A stretch of DNA of 21,303 bases from JACKCP01 sp034007295 (GCA_034007295.1 JAVERC010000053.1:1-21303), one strand, 5' to 3'. Shown: positions 7,213-15,519, counted from the stretch's first letter. Numbers and translations: made by a program. The notes: generated by a model not told the origin, from the letters alone.

Positions 7213-7697
7213 GATGAGTCTTGGTCATTGCTTAAGTCAGGTGTTGGGTAAATGGCGTGGGTTTTGGGAAATTTGTAATTTGTGGGCCAGTTTTCCAAAT
7301 CAAGTCCTGAGTCTTTTAAAAAAAGTAGAAAACGGCCTAGCTGTAAAACAGCATCATCACTGACTGCATGCTCGACGCGGCAGGCTGTTTCTTTTGCCTC
7401 TGGTTCGGATAGGTGAAGAATTTTTCCAAAAAACTCGTTAAGGATAAAATTCCTGTGTGCAATACGTTTGCCAAGCTCCCTGCCTTGAGAAGTTAATGAG
7501 ATGGGACAGTAAGGTTTGTAAATGATCAGGCCCCTGGCTGACAAAGACCTTAATGCTGTTGTAACTGTTGAACGTGTTACATTAAGTTCATCTGCTATAG
7601 CATTTGACCTTGCCTCTCCGTTTGGGCCAGCAAGACGGAAAATAGCTGCTAGGTAATCTTCAAGGGTTGCCGTAAGTGAGGGATACTGATTTTTCAT
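7209..7697 (-). CDS. DtxR/MntR-family metal-dependent transcriptional regulator
   Basis: This 162-aa protein has an N-terminal winged helix (residues 10-75, recognition-helix region VTRSTVTTALRSL) and a C-terminal dimerisation/metal-binding domain. It lacks the SH3-like third domain of DtxR and so matches MntR in size. The metal motif CRVEH (Cys106, Glu109, His110) follows the iron-type DtxR pattern C-x-x-E-H rather than the E-x-x-E-H of MntR. The position of the conserved His of the RHELLE/KHRLAE helix is Asn83, with a His two residues earlier. Asp14 of LEDYL is kept. The start at 7697 has AGAGAAG upstream. It is divergent from the ABC exporter gene and convergent with the flavodoxin gene, so it is a good candidate to control this region. 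Confidence 0.85.
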   Translation of the reverse strand: MKNQYPSLTATLEDYLAAIFRLAGPNGEARSNAIADELNVTRSTVTTALRSLSARGLIIYKPYCPISLTSQGRELGKRIAHRNFILNEFFGKILHLSEPEAKETACRVEHAVSDDAVLQLGRFLLFLKDSGLDLENWPTNYKFPKTHAIYPTPDLSNDQDSS

Positions 7698-7740
7698 AAA
7701 GCTTCTCTTTTTGATCGTTTTTTAAGTATTAAAGGTTAAA

Positions 7741-9543
7741 ATGATGGAAAGTATTTATTATAAAGTTTTAAAAGGCAAGGAAAAGTTTATCTTCCCACAA
7801 TGGCTAATTCCTTTATGGAAGTTTACTAAAGGATATAGGAAAATTGCATTTTTTGGCGTAATTGCAAGTATTGTGGCACGAGTATTTGATCTTTTGCCCA
7901 TGGTGCTTGTAGGAATAGCCGTTAATATTCTTGCATCAGGAGCTGCAACATCTTTTCATATGATAATATACGGTTTTGCAGTGCTTATGAGTTTTATTGG
8001 ACTGGCTGTGTTTCAGAGCTCAAGTGATTATCTTTTGACTTCAGTGGCTCAGAGCGTACGCCATCATATAAGAATCTGTCTTTTCTCTCATATTCTTTCC
8101 ATTGATACTGCAGATCTTGAATCGCGGCCCAAGGGAGATTTGCTTTCAGTGGTAACAAATGATGTTGGTGTACTAAATGCTTTTTTCAGTGAAACTCTTG
8201 CCAATACAGTCAGAGTAATTATCTCATTTGCAGGTACTTACGGTTATTTGTTGTGGCTGGACTGTCGTCTTGCACTTATTCTTATTATTCCTTTACCTCT
8301 TGCATTTTTAGCCATGGCTTTGTTTTCAAAAAAGGTACAGCCTCGCTATCTTCAGTCTAGACAGGCCGTTGGGCAGTTTTCTGGGATGCTTGAAAACAGC
8401 CTTCAGGGAATTGATGTGCTTCAGGCTTATTGTGCAGAACACTCAGAGATTAATCGTCTAAAAAAGGAATCAGAAAGATACAAGAATTTTACAATGGATG
8501 CTGCAAGGGTGAGGCGAAATTTTCTTCTTTTTATCTACGGTATTGCAGGACTTGCTTTTGGTCTTTTGTTAGGATGGGGAGGATGGCTCACTCTTAAACA
8601 GGGCGGACCATCAATTGGAGACTACACTTGTGCAGTTCTTATGGGCATGCGTCTGATAGTGCCAATATTTACTCTTAATTTTTTGATTAACCAGCTTCAG
8701 CAGACTAAAGCTGCATCAAAACGTATTATGGAAATTATGGAAATTTCTCCAAAACTTGGAGATAGCCCTAAGGCAAAGTCACTTGACACTATACCTGAAG
8801 TTATACATTTTGAAGATATCAGGTTTAATTACCCCCATGGTCCGCAATTGTTTTCTAATCTTAATTTGACTATAAACAAAGGTGAATTTATAGGAATAGC
8901 AGGACCGACAGGTGCAGGTAAAAGCAGTCTTCTCAAACTTATTTTGAAATTTTACGGCCCCTCTTCCGGCAGAGTAAATATTAATGGTGAAGAGCTAGGC
9001 AACCTGAAAGTAAAAAGTGTTCGCCGCTATGTAGGATATGTGTCCCAGCAGCCTTTTCTTTTTCGTGGAACTCTTATGGAAAATATATGTCTTGGCCATC
9101 CAGGGGCAAGTTATGAAAATGTAGTTGCAGCCCTTGTCAAAGCAGGTGCTATGGATATTGTAAATGCTCTGCCGCAAGGTCTTGAAACAATTATCGGGGA
9201 TATGGGGAATACATTGTCAGGCGGTCAGAAACAGAGGATTTCACTTGCAAGGGCTTTGGTGCATGATCCTGGAGTACTGATTTTAGATGAAGCAACATCT
9301 TCTGTTGATCCTATGACTGAGGCAGTTATTCAAAAAAATATTCTTGCTATTAGAAGAGATAAAATTATAATTGCGGTTGCTCACCGCCTGACTACACTTA
9401 CAGCCTGCGATAAAATTTTTGTTATGGATAAAGGGCATTTAGTCCAGCAGGGCAGGCATCAGGAACTTGTTAATTGCAAAGGGGTTTATCAGAACTTGTG
9501 GTTGGCCTTGCAGACTGGAAACCTTGAAAATTTATTAATTTAA
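7741..9543 (+). CDS. ABC exporter-type half transporter (six-TM domain fused to ATPase)
   Basis: This 600-aa inner-membrane protein has an N-terminal type-1 exporter membrane domain (about residues 25-330, six hydrophobic segments). The ATPase domain follows, with Walker A GPTGAGKS (388-395), signature LSGGQ (492-496), Walker B VLILDEA (512-518) and switch His548. It should act as a homodimer, since no partner half transporter lies nearby. The start at 7741 has AAAGG about 6 nt upstream; an ATG follows directly at 7744. Only 43 bp separate it from the divergent DtxR-type regulator, so shared regulation is likely. The substrate is unknown: it could export heme, a tetrapyrrole product or a metal chelate. 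Some ABC proteins of this fold in iron loci (YbtPQ, IrtAB) import siderophores instead. Confidence 0.85.
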   Translation: MMESIYYKVLKGKEKFIFPQWLIPLWKFTKGYRKIAFFGVIASIVARVFDLLPMVLVGIAVNILASGAATSFHMIIYGFAVLMSFIGLAVFQSSSDYLLTSVAQSVRHHIRICLFSHILSIDTADLESRPKGDLLSVVTNDVGVLNAFFSETLANTVRVIISFAGTYGYLLWLDCRLALILIIPLPLAFLAMALFSKKVQPRYLQSRQAVGQFSGMLENSLQGIDVLQAYCAEHSEINRLKKESERYKNFTMDAARVRRNFLLFIYGIAGLAFGLLLGWGGWLTLKQGGPSIGDYTCAVLMGMRLIVPIFTLNFLINQLQQTKAASKRIMEIMEISPKLGDSPKAKSLDTIPEVIHFEDIRFNYPHGPQLFSNLNLTINKGEFIGIAGPTGAGKSSLLKLILKFYGPSSGRVNINGEELGNLKVKSVRRYVGYVSQQPFLFRGTLMENICLGHPGASYENVVAALVKAGAMDIVNALPQGLETIIGDMGNTLSGGQKQRISLARALVHDPGVLILDEATSSVDPMTEAVIQKNILAIRRDKIIIAVAHRLTTLTACDKIFVMDKGHLVQQGRHQELVNCKGVYQNLWLALQTGNLENLLI

Positions 9544-9569
9544 AAATATGAAACGCTCAATTCTGGTAA

Positions 9570-9640
9570 ATAGTGATTGGCCGAAAACGAGAATTTTGTT
9601 TCAGTTCAAGGAAGATGAAAAATTTAACCTTAAAAATTTT
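9570..9640 (+). repeat. Palindromic intergenic repeat, copy B (one arm)
   Basis: Only the left arm is present: AGTGATTGGCCGAAAACG (9572-9589), then GAAGATGAAAAATTTAACC. This arm is nearly identical to the matching arm of copy D on the opposite strand at about 15640-15709. It ends at the stop codon of the sat-like gene, between two convergent genes, where no intrinsic terminator was found. Confidence 0.7.
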
Positions 9641-11352
9641 TAAAGATATCCAAGCATTGTAAGCTCCTGGATTACCTGCTGAGCACATTCTTCAGGTGAA
9701 AAAAGGGTTGTATCTATTGTAACTTCTGGATTTAACGGGATTTCATATGGGTCATCAATTCCTGTAAAATCTTTAATAAGTCCTTTTTTGGCTTTTTCAT
9801 ACATCCCTTTTCTGTCTCTTTTTTCGCATACATCAAGTGGGGTTGAAACAAAGACTTCTATAAATCCTCCATTTGGTTCAATAAGTTCTCTGATTTTTTC
9901 CCTTGTCTGTGCATAAGGTGCAATTGGGGCACATATTGCAATTCCTCTGTTTTTTGTAATTTCATTTGCAACAAATCCAATTCTTTCAACATTTATATTT
10001 CTGTGTTCTTTGGAAAAGTTTAGTTCTTTAGAAAGATTTCTTCTTACTATGTCTCCGTCAAGAAGTGTTACAGGCCTTTTCCCAATTTCAAGGAATTTGG
10101 AATACAATACCTTTGCAATGGTAGATTTACCTGCACTTGGAAGACCTGTACAAAAAACAGTGAATCCCTGTCTTGAAGGCGGAGGGTAGTTTTTTTCTAT
10201 TTCTTCAATAACTTCAGGGAAACTTGCCCATGAAGGAATTTTTTTACCAAGTTTTATCCTTTTGCGTATTTCTTCACCTGAAATAGAAAGAGACTGGATT
10301 GAATCTTCAATCTGATCTAAAAACTTATACTCTTCCTCAAAATAAACATACCTCATTTCAGATACAGGAATAATATTTATGTCTATTTCACCAGAAAATT
10401 CTAAAGTTCTTTTTTTGATGAGTTCACTATTGTAAAAATAGTCTGATTTTTCTTTATTCACCGGGTTTGAATGTCCATGTCCTACTATAAAATCAGAACA
10501 GCCGTAGTTCTTTGAAATTATGGAATGCAACAGAGCATCCTTATAGCCTGCAAACCTTAAATATAAAGGAATAATATTTAATTTTGTACTGTTAGTAGGA
10601 AATTTATCAAGAATTTTTTGTGTTGCTCTTATTCTGGTAAATCTGTCAAAATCTTCTGGCTCTGTTTCCCCTGCTGTCTGGCTTATGAGAAGCTTTTTTT
10701 TATGCTCTTTGATTATGTCAAGGCAGAGCTCAAACTGAAGTCTGTGGAGCGGATGTCTTGTCTGAAATGCGGCAATGTTTTGCCAGCCTGATTTTGTGAA
10801 ATTTTCTCTTAGTTCCTTTGGGGTAAATCTGAAAGTTTTGAAATCATAGTTTACAGGGAGCTCAATTATCTCAAGATTTCCCCCAAGATAGTAGTCCTTT
10901 GTTTTGTTTTTTAGATATTTTACTCCTGGATGGCTGCTTTTATCAGTTCCAAAAATTTTAAGAGCTTCCTTTGCTTTGTCAGGTTTCCATAGATCTTGAA
11001 TTTGAATTACAGCAAGCTGGAAGCCTTCCTGATCTGTTAATGCTGCCTGCTGATGGTTTTTAAGCGTTTCAAATGTTTTTTCATCAATATCAAGGCAGAC
11101 TGGAACAGGCCAGAAAATATTATCAGATGTTTCCATTTTTTCAAGAACCATTTCATAATCTTTCTGGTTCATGAATCTGCCAAGGGGTGAAAGACCTCCA
11201 TTTGCAATGAGCTCAAAATCAAGAAGAGATCGGTCAGACAATGCTACCTGAACAAGTCCTCCAGCTGTTTTTTTTAGTTTTGCCCTGGTTTTTTCATCAG
11301 GAAGAAGATCTAATAGTTTGCCTTTGTATGGAGATGTAATATTATTTGTCAT
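9640..11352 (-). CDS. Fused sulfate adenylyltransferase-like / adenylylsulfate kinase protein
   Basis: The kinase domain phosphorylates APS to PAPS. It occupies residues 396-570 and looks intact: P-loop GLPSAGKST (403-411), DGD (432-434), and FVSTPLDVCEKRDRKGMYEKA. Residues 1-390 have the ATP sulfurylase fold, including a PUA-like N-terminal part and the closing segment ISGEEIRKRI...IPSWASFPEV. Its active-site motifs are altered, however. QTRNPxHRxH is here QTRHPLHRLQ (197-206), and GRDHAGP is GHGHSNP (291-297). The adenylyltransferase activity is therefore doubtful, and this half may be structural or regulatory. The ATG at 11352 has AGGAAA upstream, and the gene lies 17 bp after the cysQ-like gene, so the two form an operon. 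The role is probably PAPS supply for sulfotransfer. Confidence 0.85.
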   Translation of the reverse strand: MTNNITSPYKGKLLDLLPDEKTRAKLKKTAGGLVQVALSDRSLLDFELIANGGLSPLGRFMNQKDYEMVLEKMETSDNIFWPVPVCLDIDEKTFETLKNHQQAALTDQEGFQLAVIQIQDLWKPDKAKEALKIFGTDKSSHPGVKYLKNKTKDYYLGGNLEIIELPVNYDFKTFRFTPKELRENFTKSGWQNIAAFQTRHPLHRLQFELCLDIIKEHKKKLLISQTAGETEPEDFDRFTRIRATQKILDKFPTNSTKLNIIPLYLRFAGYKDALLHSIISKNYGCSDFIVGHGHSNPVNKEKSDYFYNSELIKKRTLEFSGEIDINIIPVSEMRYVYFEEEYKFLDQIEDSIQSLSISGEEIRKRIKLGKKIPSWASFPEVIEEIEKNYPPPSRQGFTVFCTGLPSAGKSTIAKVLYSKFLEIGKRPVTLLDGDIVRRNLSKELNFSKEHRNINVERIGFVANEITKNRGIAICAPIAPYAQTREKIRELIEPNGGFIEVFVSTPLDVCEKRDRKGMYEKAKKGLIKDFTGIDDPYEIPLNPEVTIDTTLFSPEECAQQVIQELTMLGYL

Positions 11353-11369
11353 TTTTTTCCTGTGCTGAT

Positions 11370-12179
11370 TTATTCAACTATAAAATATGGGTTTGAAAGA
11401 TCTTTTTTATTATATAAAAGTTCTTCTCCGGAAAACATATTTTTTACCAAAAGGCCTGCTCTTTTACAGATTGCATGTCCTGCCGCAGTGTCCCATTCCA
11501 TTGTTCTTCCGGTTCTTGGATAAATATGTGCAAGACCTTCAGCCATTTTACAAAATTTAAGAGAACTTCCTGCAGAAATAAAATCAATTTTACCGTAGAT
11601 TTTTTTTTTTTCTTCTACAAATTTTTTTAATTCTTCGTTTTGATGTGATCTGCTTCCAATTATTGTATAATCTTTGGGTTTTGAGTTTGAATTTAATTTA
11701 ATAGAATCTTTAATAAAATCATTTAAATTTTTTTTGGTTTCTAGATTATGTGAAATATTTTCAATTTTAAATGAAGCTTTATTATCTGCAAAATAAAGTG
11801 TTTTTAAAACAGGGAGATAAACAACTCCTGCAAAAGTTTTCATTTGCTTGATAATTGCAATATTTATTGTAAATTCTCCGTTTTTTTTCAAAAATTCCTT
11901 AGTTCCGTCCAAAGGATCAACTAGAAAATAAAAATCCCAGTTTTTTCTTTTTTCATAAATTATATGTTTTCCTTCTTCACTCAAAACAGGTATTTTTAGC
12001 TTATCAAGTTTTTGGATTATTATTTCATGTGCTTTTTTGTCTGCAATTGTTACTGGAGAATTATCATTTTTTTTTTCTGTTTTGAAATCTGCTTTTGGGT
12101 CATTGTAAATCTCCATTATTTTTTTGCCTGCCTCAAGAGACGCAATTATTGATTCATAAAGGTAATATTCAATGTCCAA
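11370..12179 (-). CDS. cysQ: CysQ-like 3'(2'),5'-bisphosphate nucleotidase (PAP phosphatase)
   Basis: Family members remove the 3'-phosphate of PAP (or PAPS), preventing its accumulation after sulfotransfer. The inositol-monophosphatase-fold metal motifs are all present: SEE (residues 67-69), DPLDGT (88-93) and WDTAAGHAI (229-237). The length of 269 aa is normal. The start is a TTG at 12177-12179; it is set by AAGGAG (CTCCTT at 12185-12190 on the plus strand) and by the family alignment. It is the first gene of a two-gene minus-strand operon with the APS kinase fusion, matching PAPS production to PAP removal. The gene is very Lys- and A/T-rich, in keeping with its neighbours. Confidence 0.88.
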   Translation of the reverse strand: MDIEYYLYESIIASLEAGKKIMEIYNDPKADFKTEKKNDNSPVTIADKKAHEIIIQKLDKLKIPVLSEEGKHIIYEKRKNWDFYFLVDPLDGTKEFLKKNGEFTINIAIIKQMKTFAGVVYLPVLKTLYFADNKASFKIENISHNLETKKNLNDFIKDSIKLNSNSKPKDYTIIGSRSHQNEELKKFVEEKKKIYGKIDFISAGSSLKFCKMAEGLAHIYPRTGRTMEWDTAAGHAICKRAGLLVKNMFSGEELLYNKKDLSNPYFIVE

Positions 12180-12231
12180 AGTATCTCCTTTTGGATAAAT
12201 TTCTTTTTTTTGGTTTGAATGTCTGATATTT

Positions 12232-12281
12232 TTAATTAGTTATTGGCCAAAAACTAGATTTTTTTTGTTCAGCAACTATAA
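12232..12281 (+). repeat. Palindromic intergenic repeat, copy C (minimal)
   Basis: Only the two outer ends remain. TTAGTTATTGGCC plus AAAAACTAG are joined directly to TTTTTTTTGTTCAGCAACTA, which mirrors the left end. The same outer right end occurs in copy E (GTTCAGCAATTA). The core seen in copies D, E and F is missing, as if lost by internal deletion. Confidence 0.6.
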
Positions 12282-12305
12282 GTTTGAAACTTATAGTTTT
12301 TTTTT
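12274..12305 (+). terminator. Intrinsic terminator or attenuator upstream of the MinD-like gene
   Basis: AACTATAAGTTT (12274-12285) and AAACTTATAGTT (12287-12298) are perfect inverted repeats that form a hairpin with a small loop. A run of nine T follows (12297-12305) on the plus strand. No plus-strand gene ends nearby, since the left neighbour is transcribed away from it. It could therefore stop a short leader or small RNA, antisense transcription from the cysQ region, or read-through into the MinD-like gene. It overlaps the right end of repeat copy C. Confidence 0.65.
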
Positions 12306-12372
12306 GAGTGTGTAAAGCTCAAACCAAGGCCTTTAAAAGGTGAAATTGACTTTTATTTTTGAAGAGGTTGTG

Positions 12373-13227
12373 ATGTCAAAAATTATAGCTGCAGGAGGAG
12401 GCAAGGGCGGAGTTGGAAAATCTTTTTTTTCTGCCAATTCAGGCGGCCTTTTTTCAATGCTTGGTAAAAAAACTCTTCTTATTGACCTTGATACCGGAGG
12501 TTCAAATTTACACACTTTTGTTGGGATTACAAATCCCAAAACCGGCCTTAACGATTTTTTATCTCAAAAGTTATCACTTGAAGAGTGTATAATCAAAACA
12601 AAGTTTGAACGACTTTATATTTTAAATTCAAAAAACTGTTCAAGCGACCTGGGCAATATTCCTTTTACAATGAGAAACCTATTGCAAAAAGAAATTAAAA
12701 AACTTAGCTATGATTATATAATTATTGACCTTGGTGCTGGAACAAATAAGTATTTAATTGAATTTTTTCTTATGGCAGATATGCCTGTTGTCCTTTTTAC
12801 AACAGACCCTCTTTCCCTTGAAAATTCATTCAGGTTTGTACATAAGGTTTTTATTCATAAAATTATGGAGTCTGTGCCTTATAAAAAATTATCAGCCTTT
12901 TTGCCAGAGGGTTCAAGTGTAAGGCCAATTGAAATTTTAGATAAACTGAAATCTGATAAAAGCCTGTATTACGAAAAGTTAAAATTGAATTTTAAAGATT
13001 TTAAATTGTATCTTGCAGCGTCTCAAACTGAAAATTCATCGGAAACAATAAAAAACATAGTAAGCTTTTATCAAAAATTTTTTGGTGATAATATTATTTT
13101 TACCGGATCAATACCATTTAACTCTGAAGTTAAGACGTTTATTTCCCAAAGAAAACTTTTTGTTTCGGGCCCAAAAAATAACAATACAATTAAAGGTCTT
13201 ATGAATATTGTAAAATATTTTATTTAA
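12373..13227 (+). CDS. MinD/FlhG-like ParA-family P-loop ATPase
   Basis: This 284-aa cytoplasmic ATPase has the deviant Walker A GGGKGGVGKS (residues 8-17) with the signature Lys11. The LLIDLDTGG strand and the YIIIDLGAGTN Walker A'/switch motif are typical of MinD, ParA and FlhG dimer-forming ATPases that position or regulate large assemblies. The C-terminal third is long, and the RKLFVSGPKNN segment resembles FlhG/YlxH proteins. The ATG at 12373 is preferred because GAAGAGG (12361-12367) sits 5 nt before it; an upstream GTG at 12340 would add 11 residues. No flagellar, chemotaxis or partition gene lies nearby, so its partner is unknown. Confidence 0.8.
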   Translation: MSKIIAAGGGKGGVGKSFFSANSGGLFSMLGKKTLLIDLDTGGSNLHTFVGITNPKTGLNDFLSQKLSLEECIIKTKFERLYILNSKNCSSDLGNIPFTMRNLLQKEIKKLSYDYIIIDLGAGTNKYLIEFFLMADMPVVLFTTDPLSLENSFRFVHKVFIHKIMESVPYKKLSAFLPEGSSVRPIEILDKLKSDKSLYYEKLKLNFKDFKLYLAASQTENSSETIKNIVSFYQKFFGDNIIFTGSIPFNSEVKTFISQRKLFVSGPKNNNTIKGLMNIVKYFI

Positions 13228-13228
13228 C

Positions 13229-13249
13229 TGTTATTGCAATGCAATAACA
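13229..13249. promoter_or_regulatory. Perfect 21-bp inverted repeat after the MinD-like gene
   Basis: TGTTATTGCA and TGCAATAACA are perfect mirror arms around one base, beginning 2 bp after the stop codon at 13227. No T run follows, so it is not a standard terminator. It sits just upstream of the candidate promoter at 13252-13280 and could be an operator for the DUF3141 gene or an RNA-stabilising hairpin. Confidence 0.4.
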
Positions 13250-13251
13250 AA

Positions 13252-13280
13252 TTGCTAAATTCCTTTTAATGACATATAAA
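13252..13280 (+). promoter_or_regulatory. Candidate promoter of the DUF3141 gene
   Basis: TTGCTA (13252-13257) and TATAAA (13275-13280) have a 17-bp spacer. The position, between two genes 123 bp apart and next to the dyad at 13229-13249, supports separate transcription. The AT-rich background makes chance matches common. Confidence 0.35.
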
Positions 13281-13350
13281 TTATTTTGTGAACTTATTGA
13301 TTTTGAACATATTTTTTTAATTTCCACCAAATAAACCTAAGGAGTTTTAA

Positions 13351-15519
13351 ATGCTGGAAAATATGACAGAAAAATTGGCAAAGCTTTCTGATTTTCACGA
13401 ATATCTTATTGATTCAGTTCAAAGATCAATTCTTTATTCAGATATAATCAGGAAAAGAGGAAATATATATCTTGAACACCTTGAAAAGGGGCAGCCTCCG
13501 GTTTTGGTTTTTGACTATGAACTTGTAGTAGACGGAAGAACTTTAGAAAAACCAGTTAATTACTGCCTTGTGAGAATAACAGACAGAAGGAAAAAAAGAG
13601 GAAATCAAGCACAGGAAAAAAGAGTTGAAAAAAGAAAAGACAGGCACCCTAAAAGGCCGATTATTATAATTGACCCAAGGGCAGGCCATGGTCCTGGAAT
13701 AGGGGGATCTAAAGAAGATTCAGAAATCGGTCTTGCACTGGATTATGGCCACCCTGTTTACTTTATAATGTTTTTTACAAAACCTGTTTTGGGCCAGACA
13801 ATTGCCGATGTTCAAAAAGCAGAAATTGTTTTTGTTGAAAAGGTAGCAGAGCTTCATGAAGATGCAGACAAACCTGCTATAATTGGAAATTGCCAGGCAG
13901 GCTGGGCTGCTGCACTTGTGGCTGCAGATAAGCCTGATATTTGCGGGCCTTTAGTGTTAAATGGTTCGCCTCTATCTTACTGGGGCGGGGTTGAAGGTTC
14001 TAACCCAATGAGATACAAGGGCGGCCTTTTGGGAGGTGTATGGGTAAATTCATTTTTAAGCGATCTTGGAAATGGTCTTTTTGACGGTGCAAACCTTGTA
14101 ATGAATATGGAAAACCTGAATCCTGCCAATACTTTATGGACAAAGTATTACCATGTTTATGAAAATGTGGACACAGAAGAAGAAAGATTTTTGGAATTTG
14201 AAAGATGGTGGGGCGGTTTTTTTATGATGACAAAGGACGAAATCCATTTTATTGTGGACAGCCTTTTTGTTGGAAACCGTCTTGAAAGGGGAAAATTAAG
14301 ACTTGATGATAAAGAAAATGAAGTTGATATAAAAAATATAACTGATCCAATAATAGTATTTGCCTCAGGAGGAGACAATATTACTCCGCCTCAGCAGGCC
14401 TTGAACTGGATTGTTAAAGTTTATAAAAATACAGATGAAATAAAAAAGAATAATCAGGTTATTATTTATCTTGTACATGAAGATATCGGTCATCTTGGTA
14501 TTTTTGTATCTACTAAAGTTGCAAATAAGGAACACAAGGAAATTCTTGGAACGGTTGATATGATTTCATATCTATCTCCTGGTCTTTATGAAATGGTAAT
14601 AGAAGAAAATGATGCGACTTCAGAAAACTGGGAGGATCATTTTAAGGTAGGGTTCAGGTCAAGGGAGATTTCAGATATTCTTGCTCTTGACGACGGTTTT
14701 GAAGATGAGGCAAGTTTTTTGCCTGTTTCAACTATTTCAACATCTTTGGATAAATTTTACAATGCCTATTTAAGTCCTTTTGTTTCAATGTTTTCAAATG
14801 ATTTTACAGCAGAAATTTTAAAACAGACACATCCTTTAAGAACTCAGAGATATCTTTTTTCAGATTTAAACCCATTTATTATTCCTGTAAAAACCATTTC
14901 AAAATATGTAAAAAAGCACAGAAAACAGGCTTCAAAGGATAATTTTTACAGAAAAATGGAAAAAAATGTTTCAAATTCAATAGTTCATTTTTTTGATTTA
15001 TGCCGTGATACAAGGGATTTGACAGATGAGATTTTCTTTAAAAATATGTATGGAAATCCTTTAGTCCAGTATTTTTACAGGGATTATTTTGAAGAAAATA
15101 TATGGAAAGATGCTGAAGAAATAGTTGAAAAAGGCCCTGATGCTGTTGATTCACGCCTTAGGGCAAAAATGGACAAGGGTGGTTTTGCAGAGGGTGTTAT
15201 AAGAATTATGATAGCCATTGCAAGTGCAGATGAAATTATTGATAAGTCTGAATTTATAACAGTTCAGTCAATTGTGAGAAGTCATCCCAAATTAAGCAGA
15301 TTAAAACCTGTCCAGCTGCGTCAGATCGCAATTGAACAGTCAAGGCTTCTTCACCTTGACAGGGAAAAAGCTCTTAAAACTCTTCCAAAACTCATACATT
15401 ACAAAAAAGATAGAAAAGAAGCCTTGGAAATTGCTGAAAAAATTGCACTTTCCGATTCTGTTATTGATGAGAAAGAACAAAAAATCATTAAAAGAATTGA
15501 AAGCATAATGAACATTTAA
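13351..15519 (+). CDS. DUF3141 protein: PhaC-like alpha/beta hydrolase with TerB-like C-terminal domain
   Basis: This 722-aa protein contains an alpha/beta-hydrolase core related to polyhydroxyalkanoate synthases. The nucleophile elbow is GNCQAGW with Cys181 (the G-x-C-x-G type used by PhaC). Asp342 in ASGGDNITPP and His381 in DIGHLG complete a likely Cys-Asp-His triad. The sequence DPRAGHGPGIGG (109-120) is characteristic of DUF3141. From about residue 610 there is an all-helical TerB-like domain (EGVIRIMIAIASADEIID and a second copy near IALSDSVIDEKEQ). No signal peptide or membrane segment is seen. The start has TAAGGAG 6 nt upstream. No PHA synthesis or phasin genes are present, so the family substrate remains unknown; an acyl-thioester is a reasonable guess. 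Confidence 0.82.
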   Translation: MLENMTEKLAKLSDFHEYLIDSVQRSILYSDIIRKRGNIYLEHLEKGQPPVLVFDYELVVDGRTLEKPVNYCLVRITDRRKKRGNQAQEKRVEKRKDRHPKRPIIIIDPRAGHGPGIGGSKEDSEIGLALDYGHPVYFIMFFTKPVLGQTIADVQKAEIVFVEKVAELHEDADKPAIIGNCQAGWAAALVAADKPDICGPLVLNGSPLSYWGGVEGSNPMRYKGGLLGGVWVNSFLSDLGNGLFDGANLVMNMENLNPANTLWTKYYHVYENVDTEEERFLEFERWWGGFFMMTKDEIHFIVDSLFVGNRLERGKLRLDDKENEVDIKNITDPIIVFASGGDNITPPQQALNWIVKVYKNTDEIKKNNQVIIYLVHEDIGHLGIFVSTKVANKEHKEILGTVDMISYLSPGLYEMVIEENDATSENWEDHFKVGFRSREISDILALDDGFEDEASFLPVSTISTSLDKFYNAYLSPFVSMFSNDFTAEILKQTHPLRTQRYLFSDLNPFIIPVKTISKYVKKHRKQASKDNFYRKMEKNVSNSIVHFFDLCRDTRDLTDEIFFKNMYGNPLVQYFYRDYFEENIWKDAEEIVEKGPDAVDSRLRAKMDKGGFAEGVIRIMIAIASADEIIDKSEFITVQSIVRSHPKLSRLKPVQLRQIAIEQSRLLHLDREKALKTLPKLIHYKKDRKEALEIAEKIALSDSVIDEKEQKIIKRIESIMNI

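Noticed and set aside
13351..15519. True polyhydroxyalkanoate synthase
   Set aside because: The nucleophile motif is PhaC-like, but the DPRAGHGPG segment and TerB-like tail mark DUF3141, and no PHA genes are nearby.
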